A stretch of DNA of 64,000 bases from Bacteroidales bacterium (lineage in GTDB: Bacteria > Bacteroidota > Bacteroidia > Bacteroidales > UBA1402), in contig JAQVXI010000003.1 in NCBI GenBank assembly GCA_028709215.1, positions 45,166 through 109,165 of the forward strand. Direction: 5' to 3'. Positions 1 through 9,819 of this stretch are shown here, piece by piece. Under the pieces are notes generated by a model. It made no database searches, was not told the origin of the DNA, and worked only from the letters and a program-made list of their open reading frames with translations. The position numbers were made by a program, and so were the translations under genes. Within the stretch, counting starts at the first letter, position 1, and every line of letters starts with the position of its first letter.

Positions 1-257
1 AAGCCCATGTATTGAAAACGCAAACGGTTTCGATCGTTCTTAATGGTTAGCGCAAATTCTCCATCCATGTTTGAGATAGTACCGCTGACCAGACGATTGT
101 TTGCATCAATCTCTGAGATGTTTACGCCGATCATTTCAAAACCGGTCGCTTTTTCGATGACCTTTCCTGTCACAATTTTTGATTGAGCCGCCAACGTACC
201 GACCCATAACAAAAGAAAACCTGTGACTGCTATTCTTATTTTCATATCGATGTTCAT
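1..257 (-). CDS. SusC/RagA-type TonB-dependent receptor, N-terminus only (cut by window edge)
   Basis: Only about 85 N-terminal residues are present. The reading frame stays open to the left edge. A hydrophobic signal peptide starting MKIRIAVTGFLLLW ends near AAQS. It is followed by a carboxypeptidase-regulatory-like beta-sandwich (VTGKVIEKATGFEMIGVNI, then a GTISNMDGEF motif), the domain that opens nearly all SusC/RagA outer-membrane importers. Two in-frame ATGs exist, at 257 and 245; the second gives the cleaner signal peptide. The gene begins 12 bases after the stop of the upstream FAS1 lipoprotein, so it is the third gene of that operon. Its substrate cannot be read from this fragment. 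The plug and barrel lie outside the window, so the SusC assignment rests on domain type, signal peptide and operon context. Confidence 0.75.
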   Translation of the reverse strand, partial: MNIDMKIRIAVTGFLLLWVGTLAAQSKIVTGKVIEKATGFEMIGVNISEIDANNRLVSGTISNMDGEFALTIKNDRNRLRFQYMG

Positions 258-269
258 TTGCTACCTGTA

Positions 270-2807
270 TTATTCAAAGCGTAGTACGTCTTCAATTTGA
301 TGCAAAACTCCATAAGAGTATGTTTCAATCTTATTGGCTGCAGTAGTATTGGATGCATTTACTACAATATCACGAGCCATCAGATTGTACAAATCGTCGG
401 ATGTCAACACACGAACCGTTTGTCGTTCTGACATCGGTTTTTGAGCGTTGTAATAATCAGTCAAAACAATGGACGAACCATCCTGTTTTACGTAAATGGG
501 GAAAAACTTATTGGTTGACTCATTCAAGGTTGCAGACAGATACGGCTCGCCATTGACCTCATTGCCTTTGAGGCATACGGCATAGTCTTGAAAATGATAG
601 CGAATAAACCGTTTGAGTTTCGATCTCAACGAGTCCGCCTTTTCAACAATGCTAATACCGGCGGCTTCTTCTTCGGGCGTCAGTGTCACGTTATTTATTG
701 CGTCCAAACTGGGCATCAGACCTTCATCCCAGGCTTTTTGAATGGCAGCATTGGTCGGTACATAGATGGTATAATGGAATTGATTGAGAAAGTCAATTTT
801 ATAATCCAGTGCACGCGTGGTACTTGTAGGGCTGGCAATAAAAAGCCCCATTTCGTTGCATATGTCGTAAAAGAGCTTGAATTTATCGTCCACGCTTCCG
901 GCTACCGATGCACCCGCATGACGGGCCAACGTTTGATAAATGGAGGTTCGAGAGGGCTGTGCGATGCCGTTGATGTAATACGTAAAGCCATTGGTTTTCT
1001 CGTATACTTTTGTTACCTGCAGGGCTTGATCGTTGCCGGCACCTTGTACGGCAGTAATCGCATTGCCTTCCCAAAACAAACGTAAGGGAGCAAAGCCTTT
1101 TGTAATGTACCACTCCTGACCAGGGACCACATCACCCACCAGTGTTTGTTGATTGAGTATATCCGTCAAGCGACTCGTCAACTGACCGGATGTACCTCCA
1201 CTGTTGTTAATTCCTATCGAGTCGCCCGTAGCCAAACTATACAACGTAGCTTGAATGGCGCTGTTCGCATTCAGATAAAAATCCCACGTTGCTCTTCGAG
1301 AAGTTGCATGTCCCATCGACACCGGATCGATGTAGTCTTTCATGTATTCATCCGGAGTTACAAAAAAGTGAAACGTACTTTTTAAGGAACGTAGGTAATA
1401 TTGAAACTGACAATACGTATCTCCCATGGCCATGTTGAGTATTTTCATGCCTTGATCGATTTTGACCGGTCCCATGACCGAACGGTAATCCAACGGAGGC
1501 AACACCTTATTGATGGTGTAAACCAAACCGTTTCTGCCAACAAAGCTGGATACGATGTTTTCTTTTTCGATCTCCATCTCATAACCGGCCTCATCTTTGA
1601 TGGTTTCAAATTGGCTGGGTAAGGATGCTATGAAAGAGGCTTTTTGATGATTGGCAACAAAGTCTGCAGCGATGTTGTCAGGCACTTTTGACCAATCCCC
1701 ATCAAAAGCAACATACAAATCGTACCCTTCAGATGATGGATCTTCGTTAAAATAGTCTTGCATGGCTTCATTATTGGGGACAAACATGGCCGCCATGTCC
1801 ATCTCAAATGCATTTTGATTGGTGGTGTTTGCCGAAGCAGCGTACAGATTCCAACCTGGGTCGTAATACAACAAACCCGGAGCGGCTTTGCCATTCAGAT
1901 CCGTCGTCAGCGATCGACCCGTTTTCATCAAATCCCGATTAAAATACCTCAATTGATATACTTTTGTACCATCGGGGTCGGTATCAAACAACATGGGTTG
2001 ACAAAAACGATCCATCAATTGATTGAAGGTATTCAAATCCGGATTTCTCCGGATGTATTCGGCCATATTGTCTGGAGGGAACAACAGACTACCCAATTCA
2101 TGTAAGTAACCGTTTTTGCAGGTAATGTCCTTATGAATGATTTTGCTTCCAAAAACATAGGCATCCTCCTCTCCGGGTTTGATGCCGGTAATGATTTGCA
2201 TATCGTCGTCCGTAATTTTTTTAGCCTGCCGCACCTCAGGAAAAAACTGCACCATTGTCCATTGGGTTGCATCCATAAACATGGGCACCGTTTGATCCAT
2301 AAACTCCGAAAAATAGGCATTTTTGGGCATTTCCTCATAGGCAACCAGGGGAATGGTGTCCGTAATATCCATCATGGTGGTTCGCCGAAAGAGAATTCCG
2401 CCTTTATCACTGTAACTCAACCGCTCAATCAACTGGGCATTACTCACCATACTGGATCGCAAAAGAAGCAACTTCATGGATAAGGGCATTTCTTCGTAAG
2501 AAGTAATGCCAGCCCGCCTGCCCGCATCCGAAGAAAAATACCGTTCAAAAGTAGAATCGGCTGAAAAGAACAGGGTATTACTGCCCGTTTTTTGCATGGT
2601 TTCCGTATACCCACAATCGTCTATTAATTGTACATAATAGTTGCAATCGCCGCGGTCTTTTAAATAGTTATAAATATTGTCTCCCAACCAATCCGGTTTT
2701 TGGTCTTCCAAGTAGGAAAAATGATCCTCACAGGCAAATAGTGTCAGAAGTAGCACCATCACTGCCGTCCACTTCCTAAAAAATAATATAATCCCTTTAT
2801 GTGTCAT
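270..2807 (-). CDS. FAS1 (fasciclin) domain lipoprotein, 845 aa
   Basis: Predicted surface or periplasmic lipoprotein. The N-terminus has a long hydrophobic stretch ending in the lipobox-like LTLFAC, with Cys about residue 26. Four regions carry the FAS1 H1 signature (F-x-P/A-x-N/D-x-A/T): TLFFSADSTFERYF, AAMFVPNNEAMQDYF, FHFFVTPDEYMKDYI and TIYVPTNAAIQKAW. This suggests four FAS1 modules spread along the chain. FAS1 domains are adhesion or ligand-binding folds; in Bacteroidetes, FAS1 lipoproteins often accompany SusC/SusD pairs, with unknown ligands. It sits 12 bases downstream of a second FAS1 lipoprotein and 12 bases upstream of a SusC gene, so the three are co-transcribed. A role as surface binding partner of that receptor is inferred from context only. 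Confidence 0.85.
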   Translation of the reverse strand: MTHKGIILFFRKWTAVMVLLLTLFACEDHFSYLEDQKPDWLGDNIYNYLKDRGDCNYYVQLIDDCGYTETMQKTGSNTLFFSADSTFERYFSSDAGRRAGITSYEEMPLSMKLLLLRSSMVSNAQLIERLSYSDKGGILFRRTTMMDITDTIPLVAYEEMPKNAYFSEFMDQTVPMFMDATQWTMVQFFPEVRQAKKITDDDMQIITGIKPGEEDAYVFGSKIIHKDITCKNGYLHELGSLLFPPDNMAEYIRRNPDLNTFNQLMDRFCQPMLFDTDPDGTKVYQLRYFNRDLMKTGRSLTTDLNGKAAPGLLYYDPGWNLYAASANTTNQNAFEMDMAAMFVPNNEAMQDYFNEDPSSEGYDLYVAFDGDWSKVPDNIAADFVANHQKASFIASLPSQFETIKDEAGYEMEIEKENIVSSFVGRNGLVYTINKVLPPLDYRSVMGPVKIDQGMKILNMAMGDTYCQFQYYLRSLKSTFHFFVTPDEYMKDYIDPVSMGHATSRRATWDFYLNANSAIQATLYSLATGDSIGINNSGGTSGQLTSRLTDILNQQTLVGDVVPGQEWYITKGFAPLRLFWEGNAITAVQGAGNDQALQVTKVYEKTNGFTYYINGIAQPSRTSIYQTLARHAGASVAGSVDDKFKLFYDICNEMGLFIASPTSTTRALDYKIDFLNQFHYTIYVPTNAAIQKAWDEGLMPSLDAINNVTLTPEEEAAGISIVEKADSLRSKLKRFIRYHFQDYAVCLKGNEVNGEPYLSATLNESTNKFFPIYVKQDGSSIVLTDYYNAQKPMSERQTVRVLTSDDLYNLMARDIVVNASNTTAANKIETYSYGVLHQIEDVLRFE

Positions 2808-2819
2808 CGTTCTATCGTA

Positions 2820-4790
2820 TTAATGTTGGTCTTCCTCGTTCAACAAATCGACCGGCATGAACTCGATGTAGTCGAACAAACAATTCCCGGAAAGCATTTG
2901 AACAAATCTCAACGAATGCGTCGTATTCTCAGTAAACGTATAGGTGCCTAGAATATATCTTAAGTCCAACGCTGAATTCCGGGCAGTACCAAAGTAATGA
3001 CCGTAATCGTTGCGCCAGTTGGTACCGACATACGAATCGGGTGCCTTCATAAAGTTGCGATTTCGAATACTTTTGTCGTTCTCAAAGCCATAGGGATCTT
3101 CTGTATTATAGGGGGCATTTCGAGCCAACTGTGCACCGTTGTAGTTCTCTATCATGTAGTAATCCTGCTGCCATCCAATATCACCGGACAAAGCAGACAA
3201 ACGCATATCAACAGGAATGCCACAGGGTTGATCATCAAAATAGATTTGTGTAATACCACGAGATCCCGGACTTACATGATAACCAAATCGCACCTCGTAC
3301 TTACCCGCAGGAATAGGGCCAATCTTAAACGTTACATCAAAAAATCCATTTCCTTCCAATTCATCCCCGTATAAATAATGGTGTACGTTGGCTGCGTGAT
3401 AAACCATATATACCGATGGACGCTCTTCTTTGAATTCCAAATTTTCACAATATCCTTCCGGAATGTACCGATGCCACTGGTTGTATTTATTGCCAAAAGC
3501 AATTACATCGTTGGTAATCAACTCGGGCAAAAAAGTACGCAATTCCATGCGCAACCTTCGGTGTAGAACCTGATATTCCACATAGTCGTCGTAGGCCATC
3601 AGACGATTCAGTGTATGTACGATCCCGTTTTGACAATCCTTGTTGCTTTCTGCATGAATAAAACGGATCACATCGTTGCTATTTGCCAAGCCCGGTTCCA
3701 CAAAGGGGTTGCGTGTGGTGTTGATGAGGTTGCCTTTTTGACATTGGATCAAAGTACCCGGAGCCAGAGTAGGCCAGTATTGTTCAATCGTATATTTTCC
3801 ATCGTAACAGATGTCTTCTTTTCGCCCAAACCAATCGTGTTCGGAGACATACCCGTAGGTTGTCACAAAAATATCGGTGGTTACAAATGCGGGAATAAAA
3901 TGGTAGGCGACAAAGTGATTGAGGCTATTCTGTGGGTCTCTTTCGTCATCCACGTCTGATTTCCCCAACTTTCCATACACCTCTTTGGCATAGGCACGCA
4001 TGTCATCCAAATCTTCAATCCCGTGCAGGGCTAATATGGAATCGGTTTCCAACAAGGCCGTCCATCCGTATTTTTTGGAGTCCGGATACTTGTCCCGTTG
4101 AGACATGGGTGCCCCGTTGGGAAGCGTTTTGGGCTGAACGTAGGATTCGTCTTCGATCAGTAGCATTTTATCCCACAAGCCTGTCGCCTTAAGCGCCTCT
4201 GCATACAGCGTATATTGCCCATCGGACTCAATCAGTTCCGGAAGCAGGTCATCGTTGCCTTTTAGAACTTGGTCAATCACGTGTACAATTCCGTTGACCA
4301 TTTCAAGGTCACCGTCTACAATGTTGACTGTTTCGTTGATGTGCCACTGAAGATTTTCAAAGTTTGTATACAAATACCGTCCAACCATATTCTTTGTCGG
4401 AATGGCTCCAACCTGAAAATCGTAGGTATTGTATGCTTTGGATGCATTGGTTTCTCCATCAATGAAATGGTAGTAAATCAATTTCTTTAGCTCCTTCATC
4501 GACAAGGTGTCCGGATCAAGTGGAGCCGTCTCATAGTACTCAAACAGGGCATCATTGGTCGGTAAAAACAAGGTATACTTACCATATGACTTCAACAAAT
4601 TGTACACATCGGCCTGCTTCATCAACCTGGAAAACTCCGAAAATTGCTCCGTATTGTTATCCAGATAATTCGAGATCATTTGACCCTCAAAGGTTGTATA
4701 GGCATCCCCAACGTCGTCTGAGTCTACACACGATGTCCATAGAAAAAGGCAGATGAAGAAGCCCCCTATCAAAAAGAATTGTTGTTTCAT
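2820..4790 (-). CDS. FAS1 domain lipoprotein with C-terminal beta-sandwich-like region, 656 aa
   Basis: Signal peptide with the lipobox-like FLWTSC (Cys about residue 21) indicates a lipoprotein. The first FAS1 module follows (KYTLFLPTNDALFEYYE, closing with NGIVHVIDQVL). A second, diverged FAS1-like region ends in the matching CQNGIVHTLNRLM motif near residue 400. The last 200 residues are different: a stretch around FDVTFKIGPIPAGKYEVRFG, ending with LFDYIEFMPVD, looks like a carbohydrate-binding-module-type beta-sandwich. The residues giving that fold its ligand cannot be identified by eye. It is the first gene of an operon leading to another FAS1 lipoprotein and a SusC receptor. It lies 128 bases beyond the stop of the 1279-residue protein, from which it is separated by a strong terminator. 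Confidence 0.8.
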   Translation of the reverse strand: MKQQFFLIGGFFICLFLWTSCVDSDDVGDAYTTFEGQMISNYLDNNTEQFSEFSRLMKQADVYNLLKSYGKYTLFLPTNDALFEYYETAPLDPDTLSMKELKKLIYYHFIDGETNASKAYNTYDFQVGAIPTKNMVGRYLYTNFENLQWHINETVNIVDGDLEMVNGIVHVIDQVLKGNDDLLPELIESDGQYTLYAEALKATGLWDKMLLIEDESYVQPKTLPNGAPMSQRDKYPDSKKYGWTALLETDSILALHGIEDLDDMRAYAKEVYGKLGKSDVDDERDPQNSLNHFVAYHFIPAFVTTDIFVTTYGYVSEHDWFGRKEDICYDGKYTIEQYWPTLAPGTLIQCQKGNLINTTRNPFVEPGLANSNDVIRFIHAESNKDCQNGIVHTLNRLMAYDDYVEYQVLHRRLRMELRTFLPELITNDVIAFGNKYNQWHRYIPEGYCENLEFKEERPSVYMVYHAANVHHYLYGDELEGNGFFDVTFKIGPIPAGKYEVRFGYHVSPGSRGITQIYFDDQPCGIPVDMRLSALSGDIGWQQDYYMIENYNGAQLARNAPYNTEDPYGFENDKSIRNRNFMKAPDSYVGTNWRNDYGHYFGTARNSALDLRYILGTYTFTENTTHSLRFVQMLSGNCLFDYIEFMPVDLLNEEDQH

Positions 4791-4872
4791 ACCAAATAAG
4801 AATGAGTTTGGGCATTTGCTAACTTAAATACGAATCTGCACAAAAAAATCCTACCCTCAAAAGTTTATAAAC

Positions 4873-4898
4873 ACAAAAAAAGGAGGCCGAAGCCTCCT
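4873..4898 (-). terminator. Rho-independent terminator after the 1279-aa secreted protein
   Basis: A perfect 7-bp stem (AGGAGGC with GCCTCCT) closes a UUCG tetraloop when read on the minus strand and is followed directly by a run of T. It lies about 20 bases after the stop at 4919. It therefore ends transcription of the large repeat protein and separates it from the FAS1-SusC operon. Confidence 0.9.
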
Positions 4899-4918
4899 CT
4901 TAACTGGATTAGACCGTT

Positions 4919-7900
4919 TTATGGGATCATATATTTCTTCACACGTATACGTCCATCCTCAAGAATGCTCTTTTCCAGATACATACCTTGCTCAGGAACA
5001 CCATTCAAACGCAGCCCATTCAGGTTGTAATAGGAACGTTGTACTACGGCAGCATCGGAATCGATGCGAACGATTGGATTGGAAACGATCTCACCGGAAG
5101 ATAGTAAATAACCTTCGATCTCGATTTCAGTCAATCCCCAGTTACTCCACTCGCTTAAGCGAATATAACGAACTTTCCCAACTTCACCCGATTCGATTGT
5201 AAAGAAAGTTCCGCTTACATCGGCAACCCAGGTTCCTTTTCCCAACTTTTGCTTCAGTACTAGGGTTTCGTTTTCTGTAATGCCATTGTAAATATAGTCA
5301 CCCTCTTTACCGGGAACTATGCCGGCAATATCAAACCAGGTTTCTTCAACCGGACCGTTGGAACAGTCTCCCACGGAAGCCACTTGAATGTGTTCATTGG
5401 CAGACAATGCATGCAATTTAATTTTGCTGATATAGGCTCCAGCAGGACCAAAATCATACAAAAGATTACTGCCTCCACCCATGGTTTCGGTTTTGATAAA
5501 GTTGCTATCTTGCCAAGCCAGTATTTTTCCGTTATCACCGGTGTTTCGATCACCGCCGGTTTTACCAAAGGTCATTGCAGTAATGCTGTCAACACTGGGT
5601 ACTTTTGCCGCTGACGGCAACTGCAATTTGGCGAATCGTTTTTCTCCAAAGATTTCAACTTCAGAAATATTCAGATTATTGGACCAATTGTAGAATGCAA
5701 CGTATCTCCAAGTGCCTGGGTTCACAACCGAATAGCTTCCGTTTGACCAGTTGTTAAAACCGACAGCAACACCGTTCTGAACACTGCCATTCGTTCTCAG
5801 AATATCTTTCTTCGTTGCACTATTCCACGGCTCTGTAAAGTTTGCGGTTGAGCAATCGCCCATTACGGAGGCAAACTCGTTGGTTTGCATGACCACGCCA
5901 TTATTGTAGACTTTAATCGAATCGATTTGAGCACCACGTTCGCCAAAATCATACACCAGAAAGTTCTTTGTGTTCAAATTGAGTGCCTGTGATACATCTC
6001 CATCGGTTGCCATAACGACTTTCTGAGAGAAATTTGCAGTTACATCTGCTACACTTTGATTGTACACGCGAACGACCGCCATCATCGAATCCTTCAAGTT
6101 AATAGGAAGCGGTGTTTTGTAGTAGTTCAACAACAACTCCGACACCGGCAAACTCGATGCAGCATCTTTTGCTTGCAATACGATGTATTTCACAGAATCC
6201 TTTTGGGTATTGGTAAACGTAACCAATCGATTGTTTGCATCGTTGGCAACCTTGCCGCTGAAGCCGGTTTTTCCGGCAATCACGGCCGTGTTCCAAACAA
6301 CGTTACCAACAGTCAAATTGGATAAGTCCAACGTTTCCTGACCCACAAAATAAACGTGGGTTTGATCAAGCGCTGCCGTGGAAGAATAATGAACCTTTAA
6401 CTCGTTGAATGCAGCAGCATCACCTTCCAACTTCAAAACCAAAAACTCAGAACCCGACAAATCAACGGCTACATCTTTATTCGTATCCACAAGCTTTGCC
6501 AATTCGGCTTGTTTTGCATTGGAGATATCGGATTGTGAAGCATCGTAGATGGACAACGACGTTTCAAGTTCCATCTGAATCAACTCTCTCGGATCTACAT
6601 AGGGTTCCGGTTCCGGCTGAGGCGTTTCCGGCAAGCTTGCCATTATCGCCGCCAAATCGGCTGAAGCAATGGAATCTTCGGGAATGGCTGCCAACGAAGC
6701 AAACGGTTTGATCCAATCCAAGACCAAAGCTCCTTTGCAACTGTACATATTACCCGCACTGATGTACTGTGCAGCGTATCCAATTTGACCGACGGTAAAC
6801 CCGCAATCGGTGAGTTTCCAATAATAAACATCACCTTTGCGACCGGCTACATTCGCCAGAGTCAATGCAGGTTCAACAGCACCTTTCTTTATGAAGTAGC
6901 CCAAACTGAAGAGGCTCAAATCCATGCTATCGGGATTTGTTACCGCCATTTTAATCCCAATATACGGTGTATAGTAGGGGTTCACGTACTCAATGTAGAC
7001 CGAATCACGAATCTGATTGATGGGATCCGGACTAGCCAAATTGGCGTATTGTCCACTCTCACGACAGATACCAATACCGTAATTTACATCACTGGTAAAG
7101 TCTGGTTGTAAGGGTGTCAGCGTCATGGTATCTGCTCGTTCGTAGTAAGTATCGTTGATGGACAAAACCATATAGCCCTTATCTCCCACCGTTTCTTGTG
7201 CGACACGGGTATACATACGCCATTTATTCAAACGCCAACCGTCTACAATGTTTCCACTGTGGTTGCCAAATTTTTCAAAGTTGGTCGTTGCAGGATCGTT
7301 AAATTGCCATCCCGTCCAGTTGATGGACGTATCGTCGTTCGAGCCGTCGTAGTTTCCTGCCTCCAAGGTAAACAGATAGGCATTGATTTCTTCAAAGCTT
7401 TCGTAGCTTGGGAAGGTCGTAACCGTCGACAGGTTCTCTCCATCAATGTAATAAAAGTGAGAACCGGCTTTCATGTCATAAAGACCCATTCCGGCATCTT
7501 CGGAATAATAACGTTGCGTAAACACGATTTGAGCCGTATTGGACGTGGTCACCTGAGCATTATCCACCAACATCAGGGTCGATCCGGTTTGAATCACCGT
7601 TCCGTTCACGTTTGACAACTTATACGACTGCTGACCATTGAGTATGCCCGCTTTGGCAATCGAAAAATTGGAAGCCATGGAAGGATCGGTTACTTTCAAG
7701 GCATAACCCGTATAACCTCCAACGGTTGTTTGTTCGCTGGCTAAGGCCAAACCATAGGATCCATCAGGCGTAATGAGTTTGCAATAGAACTCGTCTTCAC
7801 CCAACACATACGTAATGGAACTCATAAACGATTCGGTTGCGGCTTTCAGCGTATTGACGGCTGCATCCACCGTAACCGCGGTCGTATCGCTTCCGTTCAA

Positions 7901-8758
7901 TACCGTTTTTGCATCCGTGATCGCAGTCTGGAGTACCGCTACAGCAGACGCATCGGACAAGGCAAAATCCGCAGCATACACTTCTGCTTCTCCGACGGAA
8001 TAAGCCAAATTGATTTGAGCATCGTTGAGTGTATTGTCTGCCAGTTTGACACCCCACATCTCAACTTCTGCCGGGAAGTATGTATTTGACCAATCAAAAA
8101 CGGCCACATAACGGTACTTTTCGTGTTCTTCCGCTTGCAGGGTATAGTAACCGGGGGCGTTGTATGAAGAATCCACGGTACCGGTTACCCATTTGTTTTC
8201 CGTTACCTTAAAACTATGTAAATCCGGTTTTTGGGCAGTACCGTTGGTGCGGAAAAAGTCAAATTTTTTATTTTGAAAATCCAAACCGATTTGGGCTGCA
8301 TTCACCTTGAAGTCTGCGGTATCGGTAGCTCCATACAATGCGCCGAACACAGTCGTCATCTGATGATTCTCGTTTCTCTTGGTCCAATAAAAACCGGAAT
8401 TGGAAACCCGAATTTTTTTTAACGAAACGCCTTTTTCTCCAAAGTCATAAATGACAAAACTCTGCGCCGAAAATTTTCCAAAGGTCGACAGATCACCATC
8501 GTTGACAAAAGGAAGCTGATTGTTGATCTTTGTAACAATGGAATCGGATCCATCGTGGGCTCCACCCACAATGACAAACTCACTCGCTTGCTCGTACTTG
8601 TTTGCCCGGTAATAATACACTTGGCAAACACTGGTGTCCGTTAGATTCAACTTAAAAGACTGCAGTGGATCCGAAGCCGCTTGCAGTAGGGTTGGCAACG
8701 AACACAGCAGCCAGATTAGGGCTACCATTTTAGTTGAGAAGATTTTTTTCATAGCCAA
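4919..8758 (-). CDS. Large secreted protein with three discoidin-like repeats and a C-terminal sorting-type tail, 1279 aa
   Basis: A clear signal peptide (MKKIFSTKMVALIWLLCSLPTLLQA, preceded by MA) shows export. The chain contains three related modules recognised by a shared YDFGExG-type motif (near residues 106, 938 and 1106) and a later DWSN/NWSN...EVExxG motif. These resemble the F5/8 type C (discoidin) carbohydrate-binding fold. Between the first and second modules lie a helical Ala-rich segment (near residues 250-300), a long beta-rich region with no recognised family, and a Pro/Glu linker (PQPEPEPYVDP, about residue 720). The last 40 residues (YYNLNGLRLNG...GMYLEK...RVKKYMIP) look like a Bacteroidetes C-terminal secretion or anchoring tail. 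No catalytic domain is seen. It is probably an extracellular glycan-binding or adhesive protein, transcribed alone and divergently from the acyltransferase gene. Confidence 0.75.
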   Translation of the reverse strand: MAMKKIFSTKMVALIWLLCSLPTLLQAASDPLQSFKLNLTDTSVCQVYYYRANKYEQASEFVIVGGAHDGSDSIVTKINNQLPFVNDGDLSTFGKFSAQSFVIYDFGEKGVSLKKIRVSNSGFYWTKRNENHQMTTVFGALYGATDTADFKVNAAQIGLDFQNKKFDFFRTNGTAQKPDLHSFKVTENKWVTGTVDSSYNAPGYYTLQAEEHEKYRYVAVFDWSNTYFPAEVEMWGVKLADNTLNDAQINLAYSVGEAEVYAADFALSDASAVAVLQTAITDAKTVLNGSDTTAVTVDAAVNTLKAATESFMSSITYVLGEDEFYCKLITPDGSYGLALASEQTTVGGYTGYALKVTDPSMASNFSIAKAGILNGQQSYKLSNVNGTVIQTGSTLMLVDNAQVTTSNTAQIVFTQRYYSEDAGMGLYDMKAGSHFYYIDGENLSTVTTFPSYESFEEINAYLFTLEAGNYDGSNDDTSINWTGWQFNDPATTNFEKFGNHSGNIVDGWRLNKWRMYTRVAQETVGDKGYMVLSINDTYYERADTMTLTPLQPDFTSDVNYGIGICRESGQYANLASPDPINQIRDSVYIEYVNPYYTPYIGIKMAVTNPDSMDLSLFSLGYFIKKGAVEPALTLANVAGRKGDVYYWKLTDCGFTVGQIGYAAQYISAGNMYSCKGALVLDWIKPFASLAAIPEDSIASADLAAIMASLPETPQPEPEPYVDPRELIQMELETSLSIYDASQSDISNAKQAELAKLVDTNKDVAVDLSGSEFLVLKLEGDAAAFNELKVHYSSTAALDQTHVYFVGQETLDLSNLTVGNVVWNTAVIAGKTGFSGKVANDANNRLVTFTNTQKDSVKYIVLQAKDAASSLPVSELLLNYYKTPLPINLKDSMMAVVRVYNQSVADVTANFSQKVVMATDGDVSQALNLNTKNFLVYDFGERGAQIDSIKVYNNGVVMQTNEFASVMGDCSTANFTEPWNSATKKDILRTNGSVQNGVAVGFNNWSNGSYSVVNPGTWRYVAFYNWSNNLNISEVEIFGEKRFAKLQLPSAAKVPSVDSITAMTFGKTGGDRNTGDNGKILAWQDSNFIKTETMGGGSNLLYDFGPAGAYISKIKLHALSANEHIQVASVGDCSNGPVEETWFDIAGIVPGKEGDYIYNGITENETLVLKQKLGKGTWVADVSGTFFTIESGEVGKVRYIRLSEWSNWGLTEIEIEGYLLSSGEIVSNPIVRIDSDAAVVQRSYYNLNGLRLNGVPEQGMYLEKSILEDGRIRVKKYMIP

Positions 8759-8874
8759 ATAGATTTAATAAAACAATTATAAATTTCATCACGACGTATT
8801 TTTCCCTCGTACAGATAATACGAAGGAGTCGATCGAAACCCTACCCATTCCAAGCGAAAATAAACAAAATAATG

Positions 8875-8882
8875 TACTTTTG
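8875..8882 (+). promoter_or_regulatory. -7 promoter box of the acyltransferase gene
   Basis: TACTTTTG matches the Bacteroidetes -7 consensus TAnnTTTG and ends 7 bases before the ATG at 8890. The transcript would be nearly leaderless. The box lies inside the longer open frame that begins at 8872, which argues for the start at 8890. Confidence 0.6.
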
Positions 8883-8889
8883 CCCTGAA

Positions 8890-9771
8890 ATGAACCATAC
8901 CATTGAAATAATACGTCTGGTAGCCGTCGTGCTCATCACCTTTACCCACACTCGTCACAACCTCGAGAGTGGTCCGGTGTACGTATTATTGGAAGAGGTC
9001 CCAAAATATGGCACCTTGTTGCTGTCCATCATTTCCGGCTATTTGTTCTGGACCCGATCCCGCAAAGAGCCCAACTTGTTTGAGAAGAAAGTCAAAAGCC
9101 TGGCCATACCTTATCTGCTGGCAAATGCTTCGGTGTTACTCCTTGTTGTGCTAATTTATTTACTGCTGGGCTTCAACTATTTGAACCGGCTTGGCATGGA
9201 TTATCAATTGCTGACTGAAGGACTTTTCGCTTTTAACGGGCCTCCCATCAATCCTCCAACCTACTTCGTGCGCGATATCTTTATTGTATTTATTTGGATG
9301 GACGTCCTGTTCAACAAACGGTGGAAGTTGTTACTTCTACTGATTCCCTTTCTGTTTTTTGGAAAGATGCTTTTAAGGTACGACATCCTTGCGCTTTTCA
9401 TCCTGGGCATGTTGTTGGGACTGCAAACCGACAAGAAACACAGTCGAACCATCACGGCACTGTTGCTGCTCCTTTCTCTTGCCAGCGTGATTTGGTTTCC
9501 GGCATGGAGCAAATATCCCCTTGCTGCGTTTCTATTTACCTTTCTCATGTCCTTCAACCTGCGCTTTCGCAAAACAGGTGGATTCACCTATCTTTTGCAT
9601 TTGTACCATTCTCCGGTAATGGTGATGAGTTATCCCCTATTGGCACGCTTTGTACACCATCCCATACTCAATCTAAGTCTGCAGTTGATGCTTGCTTTTC
9701 TGTTCGCCGGACTCTTGTATCGGGCAAGCCGTCGCTGGAATTCGCTCAAAATCTTGTCCGGAGGTCGATAA
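8890..9771 (+). CDS. Membrane acyltransferase (acyltransferase-3 family)
   Basis: About 293 residues with roughly eight to ten hydrophobic segments. The N-terminus (IEIIRLVAVVLITFTHTRHN) carries the R-x10-H arrangement of acyltransferase-3 enzymes, which O-acylate sugars or other envelope molecules at the inner membrane. The segment SIISGYLFW is also typical of the family. The length is slightly short compared with the usual 330-400. An upstream ATG at 8872 exists, but the start at 8890 is preferred because the -7 box overlaps the longer version. The substrate is unknown. It is transcribed divergently from the large secreted repeat protein, and no neighbour indicates a pathway. Confidence 0.75.
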   Translation: MNHTIEIIRLVAVVLITFTHTRHNLESGPVYVLLEEVPKYGTLLLSIISGYLFWTRSRKEPNLFEKKVKSLAIPYLLANASVLLLVVLIYLLLGFNYLNRLGMDYQLLTEGLFAFNGPPINPPTYFVRDIFIVFIWMDVLFNKRWKLLLLLIPFLFFGKMLLRYDILALFILGMLLGLQTDKKHSRTITALLLLLSLASVIWFPAWSKYPLAAFLFTFLMSFNLRFRKTGGFTYLLHLYHSPVMVMSYPLLARFVHHPILNLSLQLMLAFLFAGLLYRASRRWNSLKILSGGR

Positions 9772-9778
9772 AATGTTG

Positions 9779-9786
9779 TATATTTG
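9779..9786 (+). promoter_or_regulatory. -7 promoter box of the CDGSH gene
   Basis: TATATTTG is a perfect match to TAnnTTTG and begins 8 bases after the acyltransferase stop, 33 bases before the ATG at 9820. Confidence 0.6.
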
Positions 9787-9819
9787 GTAGAACATTATTC
9801 ACCTTAAATCTGGAATTGT

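Noticed and set aside
8872..8889. Upstream ATG for the acyltransferase gene
   Set aside because: The six extra residues overlap the -7 box and add nothing typical of the family.
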